Source of the DNA: Corydoras sp. C115
Lineage: Eukaryota; Chordata; Actinopteri; Siluriformes; Callichthyidae
NCBI GenBank assembly: GCA_019802505.1
Contig: JAFMOC010000007.1
Coordinates: forward strand, 10,922,001-10,986,000
Length of the DNA stretch: 64,000 nt
Direction of reading: 5' to 3'
In this document: positions 11,450-61,818 of the stretch, piece by piece
Layout of the letters: each line of letters starts with the position of its first letter
Numbering within the stretch: the stretch's first letter is position 1
Position numbers and translations under genes: made by a program
Notes under the pieces: model-generated
The model's database searches: none
Told to the model about the DNA's origin: nothing
Seen by the model: only the letters and a program-made list of their open reading frames with translations

Positions 11450-11740
11450 TAATACAGTGCTCTAATATTTTTTTAATCGTGCTTCATCTTTACAGTTAAG
11501 CAAGTAAAATATTGCATTTTAATAACTTTATTAATGGTTACTAACTTATTCTGATTTTGCTGAAAAGGATAACCTAAATCAACATAACACCATTAAGTAT
11601 GGCTGACTTGTCTGCTCTCTACTCAGACTGCAAAGGGTTAACAAAGCACTACTACAGCTATGAATCCCCTCCCTTCAACAACTCCCCCTGGAACACTGGA
11701 CCCCACTGGTTGACAGCATGTGTATGTGTCCATCTGTGTT
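9109..11740. other. Intergenic region upstream of mat1a, no gene seen
   Basis: AT-rich sequence between selenou1 and mat1a. Open frames are short and show no family motif. An (AAT)n tract lies at 11409-11449. No DPY30-type (DYDC) exon was recognised, although DYDC genes lie between these two loci in mammals. Confidence 0.5.
11409..11449. repeat. (AAT)n microsatellite
   Basis: About 13 AAT units some 500 bp upstream of the mat1a start codon. Confidence 0.95.
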
Positions 11741-11751
11741 TTCTTTCAGCC

Positions 11752-11793
11752 ATATATAGGAGCATGCTTGATTAAAGATCTGTTAATATTCAG
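11752..11793 (+). promoter_or_regulatory. Candidate mat1a core promoter
   Basis: A TATA-like ATATATAGG at 11752-11760 lies about 190 bp before the ATG. A GTTAATATTCA sequence at 11782-11792 resembles half of an HNF1 site, which would suit a liver-type gene. Position and motif only. Confidence 0.45.
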
Positions 11794-11948
11794 TGATCTG
11801 ACTGATCTTCTCTAAGATTCTCAGAACAGTCCAGGGGGAATATAAACACATTGCACGCTTGGCCCACTAAAGTTTTTAAGATCTTAAACTAACATTTAAA
11901 TCCTTATTTACTTTTGGGCTTAATAGTTCTGTGAAGTAAACTGTAGGC

Positions 11949-20434
<8,486 letters not shown>

Positions 20435-23400
20435 GTTGTGCCAACTTTGTCAAAAGTAACATGTAAATGCCAAGAATAACAGGGCATTAAATGCCTTTTA
20501 TCTACAACTGAAAATCAATCGGTTTTATTCTTACTTTTAAAAGGCACAAAAATTATGGAATTATTTTTTTCTGATTTGTCTCCAAATGTGTAGCATACAT
20601 ACAAGATCTTTTAAAACCTGATAATCAAAGCATTGTAAAACATAAATGTTAATATCGTGAATATTTTAAGGATATAGTTCATAATAACAGTCATTTGAAG
20701 TCTTAATTTGCATCAAAAAGATTACTAATAAATTACAAATGAGGTATCTACTGCTTGTCTTATCCAAGCATTATGCACTACAGCACCAGATTAGACTCTT
20801 AAATATAAAGGAACATCTGTTTATCTCACAGGTTACAATTGCTGAGTAATTAGTGATTTGAAACGTATTTACTAGTGTCACAAATATTATTATTATTATT
20901 ATTTATAAATTTATTTAAATTAATTTTAATTTGAGTAAAAATCAGGATTTAATAATTTGTAAATCCACAAATCTGTATATTGCAAGATTTAACATAATTT
21001 TTAAAGGGGATCTTGTGATGTTGGTAAATGTTTGGCTCTTTTTTTTAAGCTCTCCATAAAAGTTTGATGAGGTTTAGTTGATGACTGTGAAGAAAAGTCA
21101 GTGATAGTCAAGACCCCCTTATGATCTTCAAATAGTTCATGCACAGTTTTGAGCTGTGTTTTAAGTAATTATCGTGCTTTGGAATAAAATACAACGTGAT
21201 GAAATAAAGAAAAATGCAAGAATTTCTAATAGTAGTTTTAGACTTGTGCCTGCATTTGATCTATATCCCTTTATACACCATTTTTCATTTTATGATAATA
21301 CTTATAGTATCACCCAAAGCAACTTAAAGGACCCTATCTTGCAAATATATGTACACTTATGACCTTGGAAATCTTTGAATGAGGTTTGCTAAGGTACATT
21401 TCTGACTTATAGTTATTTTGATAACATAAAACATGAGTTACACCACTTATTACAAACAACCTAGGCACCAGTTCAAGGTCAGACATTGATTGCAAAGGAT
21501 TGCAGTAAATTGTATCACACCCTTGTTACGCACACATGGACATACATGAGTGCACAAACCAATAAGGCATGCCAGTTGGCAGCTATGCTTTCACATCAAC
21601 AATAAACAGATTGTTTTAAAGGCATAATTATGCATTTGTTACAATAGCAAAACCACACTGACACACCTAATTCAAGCTTGCCAAAGATGACAAAAATAGG
21701 GCTAAAAAAAAAAACGTTTTTCTAAAATCTGATTTCAATTCCTAATATTAAAAAAAGGTTTTAAGCAGCACAACAGTATAATTTGCAAATGAGTTAAAAT
21801 GTCTCCATGAAAATGAAGTTTATGTGTAAAGTAATGCCATGATGTGTCACAATGTAACAATGTTTCTCCACACTGTACAACCGCAATATTTAACCTATAC
21901 CTTAATAGTATTTAATTTGGTTAAAAAATTATATTAATATTATAAATGTTTTGCTAAGCCATGGCATGAACACCTACACCATTGAAACCTTTTTATTGTT
22001 GAGAAATAAAAATTATTGCTACATGGTTATTTAATTAAAAACACTACAAAGTTAAATGCATTGTATTTAGTTAATGAATAAAATGTTTGCTTTTTCTAGC
22101 CTAAGAGTATAAGACACTTGGACCTGATTAGAAATAAAATGGTGTCTGTCTGTACAGATTTACTGAGGTATAAGAACATACTTCGTGCATGGCCAGTTTT
22201 TTGCTGTAATGTTTGTTTATGCAAAAACTTGTCCTGGCGTTCTGTATATTAAATAATGCATCTCTTAAAGATGTTGGCTACTTTGCACATGTTTTTTTCC
22301 ACTAATTCCTGTGCAAAGGTACCATCTGTCCTTAACATTTGTGATGTAATTGGTGTAAATAATTTTGAACAATTATTAATAAACAATTCTTGCATTTGTG
22401 TGTGCCAATGTAACTTGTATGTTTGTGCAAGAATCATATGCTGTCTTCGCACCTCCCAATCATTCACAATCTAAGAAAAGAATAGTCCCAGAATTTTTAA
22501 AAAATGTGAGAATGCAAATATAAAATACAAACATATGACATATTTCACCTAATATAAAAATGATGGAAAAACAATGTTAAGAAATTAGCAATAACTATGT
22601 TTTTGAATCATTAGCTCCACAAAAGTACAAACCATGTGTAAACCATCATATCAAAAGAAGTCTAATAAAACATAATGTAAATACTTTACAGAAAGGTTTT
22701 CTGGATTCCTTAATAAAACAGATTATACTGTTTTAAAGCAGAATTTTTACTTATTGCTACCTGATGAAAACTTTCTCAAATATCTGTTAAAATTATGGTA
22801 ACTTTCATACTGTTCTCCTCTAAATACTCCACACATTTTAATAGCCAACAGTAGAGTCAAAAATACCCAAGAACTTCCCATGAAAAACCTTCACCTTGAT
22901 GCAGCATTTACCTCTTTAATTTCCTACAAATATCTCTTTTTCAATGGTACCTTTAAATATTTGCAAGTCATCTCTGACCTCATCAATAATGCACCCCATA
23001 CAATGCAATATTACATTATATTAAAGTGTGAATGGTAAATTTCAGATTTTTTGTCGGTTTTAATCCCACAAAAACATGTTTACTGAAAAGGATAAGTGTT
23101 AAAATATACACAATCATGAAGGCTGTCTGGGATATTTAACCACAAACATCCACAGTGCAGATCTCCAAATAAATCAGCTTTTATAAATTATATTACAACT
23201 GGTATTTTATGTTTGCTTAAAAAAAAGTTATAGGGAAGACATAAGCACTAACATTAAAAAAAACACAAAAAAAATAAGTTAAAAGATTAATTTATAATAA
23301 AATCATAACTAGATGCGGTATAGTTATATTCACTTATATTCTTTTATGTAATCTCAGAGGTCAAGCGAATATTACCCTGTTACCGTTAAAAACAAACATT

Positions 23401-23685
23401 TTTACAAAACATAATACCTTGTTTTGAACACTGGGTGTCGCCATCAAAATCCTCATTTATCTCACCAGGGATTTAAGGAAAACGTAAGTTCAAACCAAGA
23501 ACAGTAAATGCAGACATGTTAAGAAAATGTCAGTTTAAACATTATTTTTCTTATTTTATATAATTGATTTTTTAAGGTTGTTAGTGAAATTAGCAAAGTA
23601 CAGTATATTAGTTAAAAAATGTTATAACAATACTTAAAACCAAAACAATGTGCTTACCATGCAGCTTAAAACCATGTTCAAACTT
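20435..23685. other. Intergenic region downstream of mat1a, no gene seen
   Basis: An ATTAAA at 20487-20492 could be the mat1a poly(A) signal. The rest is AT-rich with (TTA)n near 20887-20903. Its open frames are short and lack motifs. Confidence 0.45.
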
Positions 23686-23689
23686 CTTC

Positions 23690-23985
23690 TTTCAGCTGTT
23701 CATATTAGACGTCATCATATTGTTCTTCATTTCATCCTGTATTGAGCATCCTCATCCTTCTTCTTCTACTCCTGCATGGTGGCTTTATCCTCAGCATCCC
23801 TTTGCGAATAAGATTTATATTGGCAATTTGCAGTATTTCAACATTTCCAAACCACCTCAAACTTGCCTCTCTTACTGTGGCTTTAAAATATCGTATCTGT
23901 ATCGTATCGTATCATCACCTTCAATAAACTATTAATAAAGTATAAACAATAAACTTATTCCTCAACTTGTCCACCCTTATCAGTT
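23690..23985 (-). mobile_element. Possible LINE 3' coding fragment
   Basis: Pyrimidine-rich text such as 'catcctcatccttcttcttc' and 'ccaaaccacctcaaacttgcctctctta' resembles the reverse complement of the late pol region of fish LINEs. It is highly decayed and no reading frame remains. Confidence 0.35.
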
Positions 23986-24322
23986 TTAATGGGAATTAAG
24001 AATCTTTATCACTGCTCTCTTCTGTTTTGATCAGGGCCACCATCTCACATTTTAATTATTGGTTAAAAATCACATTGAACACTCCCTTGTACTTGTATGT
24101 TTCGCCCCATCTAATATAGTCTACACACTGACCATCAGCTGAATAACTTCAGTTACCATCTATATTTCAATTGAATTTAACAATCCAAATTAAAAACGTT
24201 CTCTTAAAATAAATAGTATTATTAGTAGGTAGACCCAATGTGAATACATTAATAACTGGTACTATTGAAAGCTTATATTTTCATTTACCAAACTACTCTG
24301 CACAGTATACTTTTGCACATTT

Positions 24323-24635
24323 GGGGCTTAGTGGTTGAGTGGTTCACCTCTCAGCTCTGGGGATCCAGGTCTGAATCACAATCTGGGTGGAGTTTTCCTG
24401 TACTTCCTCTGTCTGTGAGGGCTTCCGCTGGGTTCTCTGGTTTTCTCCCAAGGTACAAAAACATGAATTCAAGGTAAATTAGCTGTTTTAAATGGCCCCC
24501 ATTTAGTGTGTGTGTGTGTGTGTGCGCCTGATTTGCACCCGGTCCTGGGTGTATCTTCCTAATGCCCTCCCTGGTTGGGCATGGGTAACCCGACCATTAT
24601 AGAGTATTAAGCGGAAGTTAATGAATAAATGGGTG
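24323..24635 (+). mobile_element. tRNA-derived SINE, copy 9 (diverged)
   Basis: Forward copy with degraded head and B-box. It retains the 'tctgggtggagttttcctg' and 'ttctctggttttctccca' blocks and the 'attaagcggaagttaatgaataaat' tail. Confidence 0.8.
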
Positions 24636-24639
24636 TACG

Positions 24640-26120
24640 TCAAGATTAGCTATACTTTGTTTTGAGCTCTTATAACCCTGCCAATTAATAATGGCTTTAG
24701 AGTAATTATATTCCACAAAAAACCTTTTGACTGAAGTCTCTCACTAATTTTTAATGTACATGAAAATAGTGTAACTGAACATCTTTTTAATGATTCCTAC
24801 ATGCTAATTTTTCCAAGGCTCCCCCACCAAACCATGATCCTCACATGGCTTCTTCCAAATTGTTAGCAAGTTTTATAATTTAAAATGGCAAATAAAATAG
24901 AAACTAATTCAACAGCCAGATTTTAAATTAGCTTTATTTTTACCTTTTAAGGCAAATACAGTACAATAAAACATTAGATTTTTTTGTCTTTGGTTTGCTG
25001 AAAACAAAGGCACATTTTATAGCCAGCACATCATTTACTTCAACTATGTATTATATACATTGTGTTTTCATATCATACAGAGGTTGTTTTTATTTAGTCA
25101 GATTGCTGAACATATTCACACTTCACTTTGCACTGATTTAAAAAATACTCCTAAAAGCGGTTAACTTTAAGTTAACCAGTAGCCAGCCATGTCATAAAGC
25201 CTGATCCTCTTATATCAGCTATTTGCTGCAAAGATCCATCTTAAGCTATGTCATGTTTGAGGTATTGCTACATTAAAGCTACACCAGGTAAACACGCCAC
25301 AAGCAAAACACACTGGGTGAACATTTTAAAATCATGTAGATCTTATAACACCAAAACTATGCTTCAAGCACATATCAATGTGACACTCAAATATTCATTT
25401 ATTTAAAATATATAACCAATTAAAATTGTCAATTTCAAATAACTTTCATTTTAATTGTCATTTAAAATAACAAAGGTGTTAATTAAGCACTGATCTCAAG
25501 CTGGTGTAACAGAAGTTCCTGAGAATTAGACTAGAGACTTTACCAAACAGTGCGAAATTCAGCAAGGAGAAAGAAGGGAATTTAATATTTATTGTGAAAT
25601 TTCTGCATTTTTAAAACTCTGGACCCATTTTTCTATTACTGGGGTCCAAATTCCATCTAAAAAAAAATCTAATTGGCTGTACATTAAAATTACACAATTA
25701 ACACATTGTGTACATCAGAAAACAGCTTATGGTCTAATAAGTTTCTTTTACTCAAGAAAGAGGCAAAAAAGGCAATGCAGTGAATGCTGAAACAGTCGTT
25801 GTTTTGTTTTTGTTTTTTTTTTACCTTTTTTCTAAAGTTATTTGCATAGGTCCATATCTGAAAAGATCCATTAAATATTGTCACAGACACTTGGAATAAC
25901 ATTTTGTGGCTGGCAGTAACCAATATAGCAGTTTGCTACTCTGACACACATGTTTGCCTATATGGTTATATTTCTATGTGATCCTTGAGACCCTTTTGAA
26001 TTATTTACTTTCTTTCTTACTTACTTAGCGAGTAGAATTTTAGGTTTAAAAAATGGAATATCCTTTTAAACTTTGTATTATGTGAGGAACATACCTATAT
26101 ATTTAGTTAATGTGCAGCAA
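24640..26120. other. Intergenic, no gene seen
   Basis: AT-rich sequence without recognisable exon or repeat. Confidence 0.45.
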
Positions 26121-26126
26121 CATATA

Positions 26127-27034
26127 CTGAACAAAAACATAAAGACAACACTATATCTCATAAGGTAAACTTAAAGATTTAAGACTTTTTCATGTGCACA
26201 AAAGACATTTTTCTCTGAAATATTGCTCACTAATTTGTGTACTCCTGTGTTAGTGAGCATATCTACTTTACTGAGATAATCCATCCACCTTACACATTTG
26301 TGCCTCAGGCAGGCCACAACAAAAGACCACTCGAAAATGTGCAGTTTTATCTCACAGCACAATGCCACAAACGTTCGAATTTTGAGTGCATGCTAACTGC
26401 AGGAATGTTCACCAGAGCTGTGGCCAGTGAATTGAATGTTCATAATTCAACCATAAACCATCTCTAAAGAAGTTGGAAGTACATCCAACCAGGCTCATAG
26501 CTGCAGACCACACGTAACCTCCACATCCAGCATCTTCACCTCTATGATGATCTATGACCGGCAACACGGACAGCTGCTTCAACAATAAGTTTGAACAACC
26601 AAAGAATTCATACACAAACTGTCTGAAACCATCTCGGAGAAGATCATCTGCATGAACATCCTAATCATGGTCTCTACCTGACTGCAATTTAGTCGTAGTC
26701 GACTTGAGTGGGTAAATGCTCACACTCGATTTGTGTTGTACTACGTGTTGTACTGAGATGTGTTGTACTGCGTGAGGCAAATGGTGGATACAATAAATGT
26801 AAACTGCACAATTTAGAGTGGCCTTTTATTGTGGCCAGCCAGTGTAAGGCCCACCTGTGCAATAACCATGCTGTGTAATCTTGATATGATACACTGTGTG
26901 GTGGAGAAATTAGTTCACAATTGGCACATTTTGTAAACAATATTTAAGAGAAAATGTCTTTTTATACAAATTAAATGTCATAAATGTGAGCAAAAACATT
27001 TATATTTATATATAACGTTTATATTTCTGTTCAG
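26127..27034 (+). mobile_element. Tc1-like transposon relic, internally deleted
   Basis: Ends are CTGAACAAAAACATAAAGAC and a 'gtttatatttctgttcag' complement, with TA before the left end. The plus strand retains 'ccacaacaaaagaccactc' and a decayed N-terminal helix-turn-helix region (about 26340-26700). It then jumps to the 3' end ('gcgtgaggcaaatggtgg', 'gagtggccttttattgtggcc'). The whole catalytic core is missing, so it is non-autonomous. Confidence 0.85.
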
Positions 27035-27603
27035 ATTTGAAGCAAGTTCATTTACTTCCTGATTAAGGTCACTTATGATGTTGCTCAGCCACAAATATAA
27101 AAAAAAAAAAATATGTATGTCTGTCTGACACGGCTTATTGGTAATGAACTTACAGTCCTGCTGCAAGCTGTGCTGCCAAAAAAACTACCAGTGTATGTAG
27201 GACATGTTGAAACAGGAAGTCCTGGATGTTAATAATCAGCCATCAACCTCAGAATATTTTTAAACATACAAGCTAAACTGAGCAAATACCAACTGAAATA
27301 AAAAAACAAAGCTTAGTGGACTGACAACTAAAAATGTCTGACAAACAAGGTGAAAGTTCACAATAGGGTGTATTAAAACTAGGAGTATAGACTTTGATGT
27401 CACTAAATCACAAACATGAGTTAATTCCCAACTAACATATCAACTGTAAAACAGATCCGGCAACACTGACATGTGGGAGATAAAATAACATGAGTAAACA
27501 AACAGTAAAAAAAGAGACCAAACACGAGACAAAAATGAGAACAATCTAAAATGAATTTCACAAAGACAGCCTCAGCAAAGCAAAAAAGAAACTGGTGCTA
27601 AAT

Positions 27604-27899
27604 TCCCCATTCCCATCCAGGGGAGAACGTTTCGGGCGCTGGGCAGATACATCCAGGACAGGGCGCCAATCCATCACTGGGCACACACTCACTCAAACAG
27701 ACACACTTTATATGGGGCAATTTGGAGAACTCAATTTACTTGATCCATGTTTTTGGACTGTGGGACGAAACCGGAGAACCCGGAGGAAACCCACGCGGAC
27801 ATGGGGAGAACATGGAAACTCCACCCAGATGGGGATTCGAACCAGGAATCCCTAGATCTGAGAGGAGAACGTGTTAACCACTAAGCCACCGTGCCGCCC
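27604..27899 (-). mobile_element. tRNA-derived SINE, copy 10, lacking its 3' tail
   Basis: Reverse copy with intact head and B-box but no tail repeat: the 3' side stops inside the 'ccccattcccatccagg' block. Even so, an 11-bp perfect duplication, ggtgctaaatt, flanks it at 27594-27604 and 27900-27910. Confidence 0.9.
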
Positions 27900-28018
27900 G
27901 GTGCTAAATTATAACGGAGCTAATGTTGTGTCCTATCACAACCATTCATCAACAAATACAACCACACTGATGAATTATATTATCTCTTCAAAGACTGAGC
28001 TCTTGCGCTCTCTCTCTT

Positions 28019-28116
<98 letters not shown>
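28019..28116. repeat. (TG)n(TA)n(CA)n microsatellite
   Basis: Symmetric TG-TA-CA compound repeat. Confidence 0.97.
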
Positions 28117-28179
28117 TTCTTTCTGAATAGAGTACTCACAAGCCACAGTACCAGAAACCCTAAACAATGAAAACATTTA

Positions 28180-29255
28180 ATAATTCAATTGTAAAAAACT
28201 TTATAATAAAAAAATGTAAAAAAGTGACTTCCAAGATCTTAGTGGCTGTTACAGGAAAATGCTAAGGCATAAAAAATATTATCCCATGGTTTAAAAACAT
28301 TTCTTCAAGGATGATTTATGCATATTCTAAAACTTAAATTACTCACACTCTTTAAATGCCTCAACATCAAAAATTCCAAAAGTTCTGGATCATTGAACTA
28401 TAACTTCATCTCATTTATCTATAAAATAACTTTTTGGATTTTTTTTTAAATTTCCTGTTAATTGTTTCACAATTAACCAAACCAATCAAGACTGTAAGAG
28501 CAAAAGTTAAACAAAATAATATTTTGACAATTTTTTAAAGAAGTCACACATGGTCCCACACATTAATGTGCCAATAATTTTAAGTTGATGAATGTGTTAA
28601 GTTAATGAATATGTTACATTAGTCCACTTGCTGAACACCTAGCACCCTGTCCTCTATTTACTTTACTACAGTACTACTACAGCTGAAATTGATCTTCAAT
28701 GTGTTGACCAAACAAGCATTGCTTTAATACAATAATGAGTAGTGTGAGTATTGCAACCCTTGAATGGTTAAATGCAAAATAATACACAATGATTATTTAA
28801 TAGGCAGCATCATTTGTGGTCCTTTTTAACAAGGCACAATGGTAAAAATAGTAGCCCTGAAAACAATATGCAATTCAGCAATAAACAAGATGTTCAAATG
28901 TGTTTTTTGTGAATTGATAGAGGTAACTAAAAAGCCATTACTTGCAACGTGGCTTCAACAGCTCTGGATATATAAACATGTATATAAAATAGCAAAAATA
29001 ACATCCATACATTTGCACTGTTTCTAGTCAATGTTTTTAAATGTTAAGAATTGGCACATTCATTTCTTGATGCCCAGTTAGGCTTGTAGGAGAAATTAAT
29101 GTGTGGTTGAGAGTGATGTTTATCTTTAGTTGTACTTTAAAAGTCCATATTAACTGATATTTCCAGTTTACATATTTCAGACGAAATTTATATTCACAAA
29201 AGTATACACAGTGCATTTCTGAGCTCAGACACTGATGTTGAATGACAGAGCCTGG
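28180..29255. other. Intergenic, no gene seen
   Basis: AT-rich sequence before the tmem150a 3' region. Confidence 0.4.
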
Positions 29256-29258
29256 CTC

Positions 29259-29525
29259 ATTTTATCCCATAGCTTGTTTGATGATGTAGAGGTAAGGACC
29301 GGATGGACCAATCAAGTTCTTCCACACCATACTCACTTAACGATGTCTCAAAGAACCTTGCTTTGTGAACATTAATGCTGAAAAAGAAAAGGCCTCCCAA
29401 ATACTGTTCCCATAAAGTTAAAAGCATACAATTTCCCATAAGGTAAATAATGCTAGGTGCTTGATTTTTTACAACTGGCAATAGAGCGGAACAAAACCGC
29501 TGAATTTAATAATTAAGAGGAGTGC
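29259..29525 (-). mobile_element. Tc1-like transposon 3' fragment
   Basis: On the minus strand it has an 'ataattaagaggagtgcc'-type end, and internal pieces matching a Tc1 transposase late region ('ttctttttcagcattaatg', 'gagtatggtgtggaagaact'). No frame is intact. It may lie in the 3' flank of tmem150a. Confidence 0.6.
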
Positions 29526-29899
29526 CTCAGAGCCTTAAAGAAGGTCTTCTTAACCTTCTTGACCAACTGGGCCATAAGCCATAAGCAAGTTCTGTAGTTT
29601 ACAATAATAGCAATAGTAAAAGCATTTAAGTAAAGCAATTTGATGTCTTGTTGATTTTAAATGCAGAAGATCCCAACATGAGAATGACAAGTAAAGTAGG
29701 AAAGTGAGCAGGTGATTTGGTTTTGGCAACAGATGTGCAAAATGTGCTTTGTAGAGATAGATGAGAATACAAACAGAAGCGTTGTCCTCTGCTGATGTGT
29801 TGTTTTTGGCTGTACCTTGCTGTACATTCGGATGTTTGTCTTATGGCAGATAGTATAGAGAGAGAGTATTATGTACTGATTCTCTCTCTCTGGATTAGG

Positions 29900-58755
<28,856 letters not shown>

Positions 58756-58777
58756 GATGTCCTCTTCAGCCCGAGTC

Positions 58778-58779
58778 CG

Positions 58780-58812
<33 letters not shown>

Positions 58813-58852
58813 GCGCCTCCTGCTCCTGCTCCTGCTCCTGCTCCGGCTGGCT
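58778..58852. repeat. (CTCCTG)n repeat in tmem150a 5'UTR
   Basis: About 75 bp of CTCCTG/CTGCTC units, which are CAGGAG on the gene strand, begin about 20 bases upstream of the start codon. They lie between an in-frame stop and the ATG, so they are untranslated. Confidence 0.9.
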
Positions 58853-58859
58853 CCTCCGC

Positions 58860-59340
58860 CTCATCCATTCATATTGAAATTCATGTCACGGGTTTCTCGA
58901 GCTGGAGAGAGAGACGCGGTTTCCCACCAAGATAAGACAAATGTTTGCGTTTGCTTAAACTGTATTTCAGCGAAAAACGTCTCTACGTTCAACTTACTCT
59001 CACAACATACAAGAAAAGAACACTTCAAGTACTAAGCAACAAAGAGTGGGTTCAAAAACCTGGAGTTCTGTAGCGAGTTCTATCAAACAGACATAGGTCG
59101 TGAAAAAGGTAGTGAGGGGCTTCCATGGTCTTACCTTCCCCCCTCGGTGCGGTAGGTGAGTTACAGTAGCGGCTCGTCTCTCCCACCGTCTGTCCTCTGA
59201 CTCTGAGCCTCAAACAACCGACAGCGTTCAGAGCCTGTCTGCTTTAACCTCCAACACCAAATACCGCCAGCAAATTCTACGCCATTTTAGCGGCTCTCTC
59301 ATTTACAGGTTCGCAGCTGGACCTCGATTGTAGCGAACGT
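58860..59340 (-). promoter_or_regulatory. Candidate tmem150a 5'UTR/promoter region
   Basis: A GC- and CpG-richer stretch than the surrounding intron and intergenic DNA, directly upstream of exon 1. No TATA box stands out. Confidence 0.4.
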
Positions 59341-59344
59341 CCAA

Positions 59345-59785
59345 TCTCGACTCTCAGCTCCCCCCTCTCTCTTTCTGTGTGTGTTAGAGACACCACTGCT
59401 CCTCCCATCTGCAGTCGGGATCAATGGAGACCCAGCTTTTCCTTCATCCCTTACTCTCACTTTGCTAGAAATGGATTTCATTAAAAACTTCTTTAAGAGA
59501 ACCTTTCAACACTATAGGAATGTTCTACTTTCACGTTTGCCCCCGATATTGTACCAACCAGTCAAAAAAAATCTTTAATTTGTAGCTATAGTCTAGCCAG
59601 TGTATTTTTTTCAACAGAATGCAGTCACATGCAGGGCCCATGAATAACTAGATGCTAGACTGTCGTTAGTTTTAACTTGAGAGTGCTGAATAATTTGACA
59701 GTGTTGTTTTCAAAACACATCAAATGTTGAATTTGGAAATTGTTGCAACAGATGCAGGTGGGACTGCTGTATTAAGGTTCAGCTG
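59345..59785. other. Intergenic, no gene seen
   Basis: Unique sequence between tmem150a and SINE copy 13. Confidence 0.4.
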
Positions 59786-59795
59786 TGCATCATAT

Positions 59796-60139
59796 CCATC
59801 CATCCAGTATCTTCCGCTTTATCCTATATTAGGGTCGTGGGGGGGTTCCCCATGCCCATCCAGGGGAGAGCGTTTCGGACGATGGACAGATACACCCAGG
59901 ACAGGGCGCCAATCCATCGCTGGGCACACATTCTCACTCATAAACACTCTATATGGGGCAATTTGGAGAACTCAACTGACTTGATCCATGTTTTTGGACT
60001 GTGGGAGGAAATCGGAGAACCCGGAGGAGACCCAGACAGACACGGGGAGAACATGGAAACTCCACCCAGATGGTGATTCGAACCAGGAATCCCTAGCGCT
60101 GAGAGGCAAACGTGCTAACCACTAAGCTACCATGCCGCC
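59796..60139 (-). mobile_element. tRNA-derived SINE, copy 13
   Basis: Full-length reverse copy with a (CCAT)n tail and near-intact B-box. A 9-bp duplication, gcatcatat, lies at 59787-59795 and 60140-60148. Confidence 0.92.
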
Positions 60140-60148
60140 GCATCATAT

Positions 60149-61480
60149 ACAGTGTTAGGTTATTTAACAGTGTTTGTGCCGATTCTAAAATAATCTTAAA
60201 TATTAAAACATTTGATGAAACACCAGGTGTCATAGTCTAGCAGTGGGTCATTACAGGCTGAAAAACCACAAAAATACAAATAAAGATGACAACAGGTTGC
60301 TCTGCACAGCTTAAGTAGGATTATTGTTTGAGTTTAGTAATAATTTGAAGGTATAAAGTTATACATATTGCATATCGTTAAGATGAAGTAGAAAAGCAAT
60401 GCCGATCCAGGACTTACACATGTTTTTTTTATAAATGGGCACAAATTTTCAAACACTAAAATCTTGTAGAAAGTATTTCCAAAGGAGTGTAAGCTGTTAG
60501 AGCTGCATAAGGGGGAACTTATTAAGAATAGTGATGACATACAAAATGCTTCTGCTTCCATTATTATAATATTATAATAAAAACTTTCAATATTCTGAGT
60601 GGTTTGTTGTGGTGGCACTTAAGACTTTTATAACTGACAGACTTTACTTGAATATACTTGAGATTGAATGTATCTAAGATAATCTTATAAATATGTTTAG
60701 GTCATTTTTCCTAAAAAAAAACCAAAACATTAAGAAAATAAAAGAAAAAGAAAAAAAAACAATGATTTACAGCACTGGACACACAGATTAAAAAAACGTA
60801 TATTTGTTAAAAGTTATTACAAAATTGTCACTACACAATAGAAAATAGACCACTACAGATAAATTAATGCACATAAAGCATCTGGCAAAATGAAGGTTAA
60901 GAAAATAACGGATTTGCGTGAAAGTGTGCAGAACAAAGATTATTATATGCATGTTTTGTGTTTATGCAGAAGTGTGATGGTGGTTTATTGGTTTGTTCAT
61001 GTGACAAAGACCGTCACAAACATTTGGCAGATTTCTTGTGAATCGTTGTGAAATGCGTTGTCCTCACGTGGTTTGGATGCTCATTCATTCACTCATTTAG
61101 TAAATGATTAGTAAATTAAGGGATCTAGTGAAGGTTTCAAATGCAGCTTATGTTCTGTGTACCAGGTACCTGGTTAATAACAGGGAGGAGAAACAAGTTA
61201 CGCCATCTAGTGGTTTGGATCAGTAACGTCCTTTTGTTCCGTTGATTATCTTGTACTTTGTAATTGCTGAAAATTCCAGCCAGAATTCAATACATACTTA
61301 ACAGCTGAAAATAGAATGACTTTTTACTGACTGTTTAAATTACATACAAGCAATAAAGAAAACAACTTTACGCTGAAGTCTTATGCACTTAAAAAAAGAG
61401 ATAGGGATGATCTAGACTTGAAACCAGTTTGGATAATGATCAGATTTGATAATCCTACAGTGTCTCTTGTTCATCCTTAA
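60149..61480. other. Intergenic, no gene seen
   Basis: AT-rich, with A-rich runs near 60710-60765. No exon was recognised. Confidence 0.4.
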
Positions 61481-61489
61481 CCACTGCGT

Positions 61490-61555
61490 TGTGTTGTCTT
61501 CTTATTTGTAAGTCACTTTGGAGAAAAAACATCTGATAAATGACTAAATGTAAAA
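61490..61555 (+). mobile_element. SINE 3' tail fragment
   Basis: 'gtaagtcactttggag...' and 'ctgataaatgactaaatgta' match a common fish SINE/LINE-type 3' tail. A second copy is at 63050-63103. Confidence 0.5.
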
Positions 61556-61712
61556 TTAAAATCCACCTTACAATATATAAAAGACCATTTTTAAAAGAAC
61601 AACAAAAACATGCCTGAATTACAACTGACACTCATAAATTGCCACTGTAACATAATGAACAATGATACATTTATTATATTTTAATTAGCTTTGTAGTATT
61701 TCAGCCACTTCA

Positions 61713-61717
<5 letters not shown>

Positions 61718-61744
<27 letters not shown>
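61718..61744. repeat. Poly-A run
   Basis: 27 consecutive A. Confidence 0.97.
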
Positions 61745-61747
<3 letters not shown>

Positions 61748-61818
61748 TTTACTCTCTCTCCCTAAAAGCGCAAATAATAAAATTTGTACATACCAAAGAA
61801 AAAAATAGGACTAAACAT

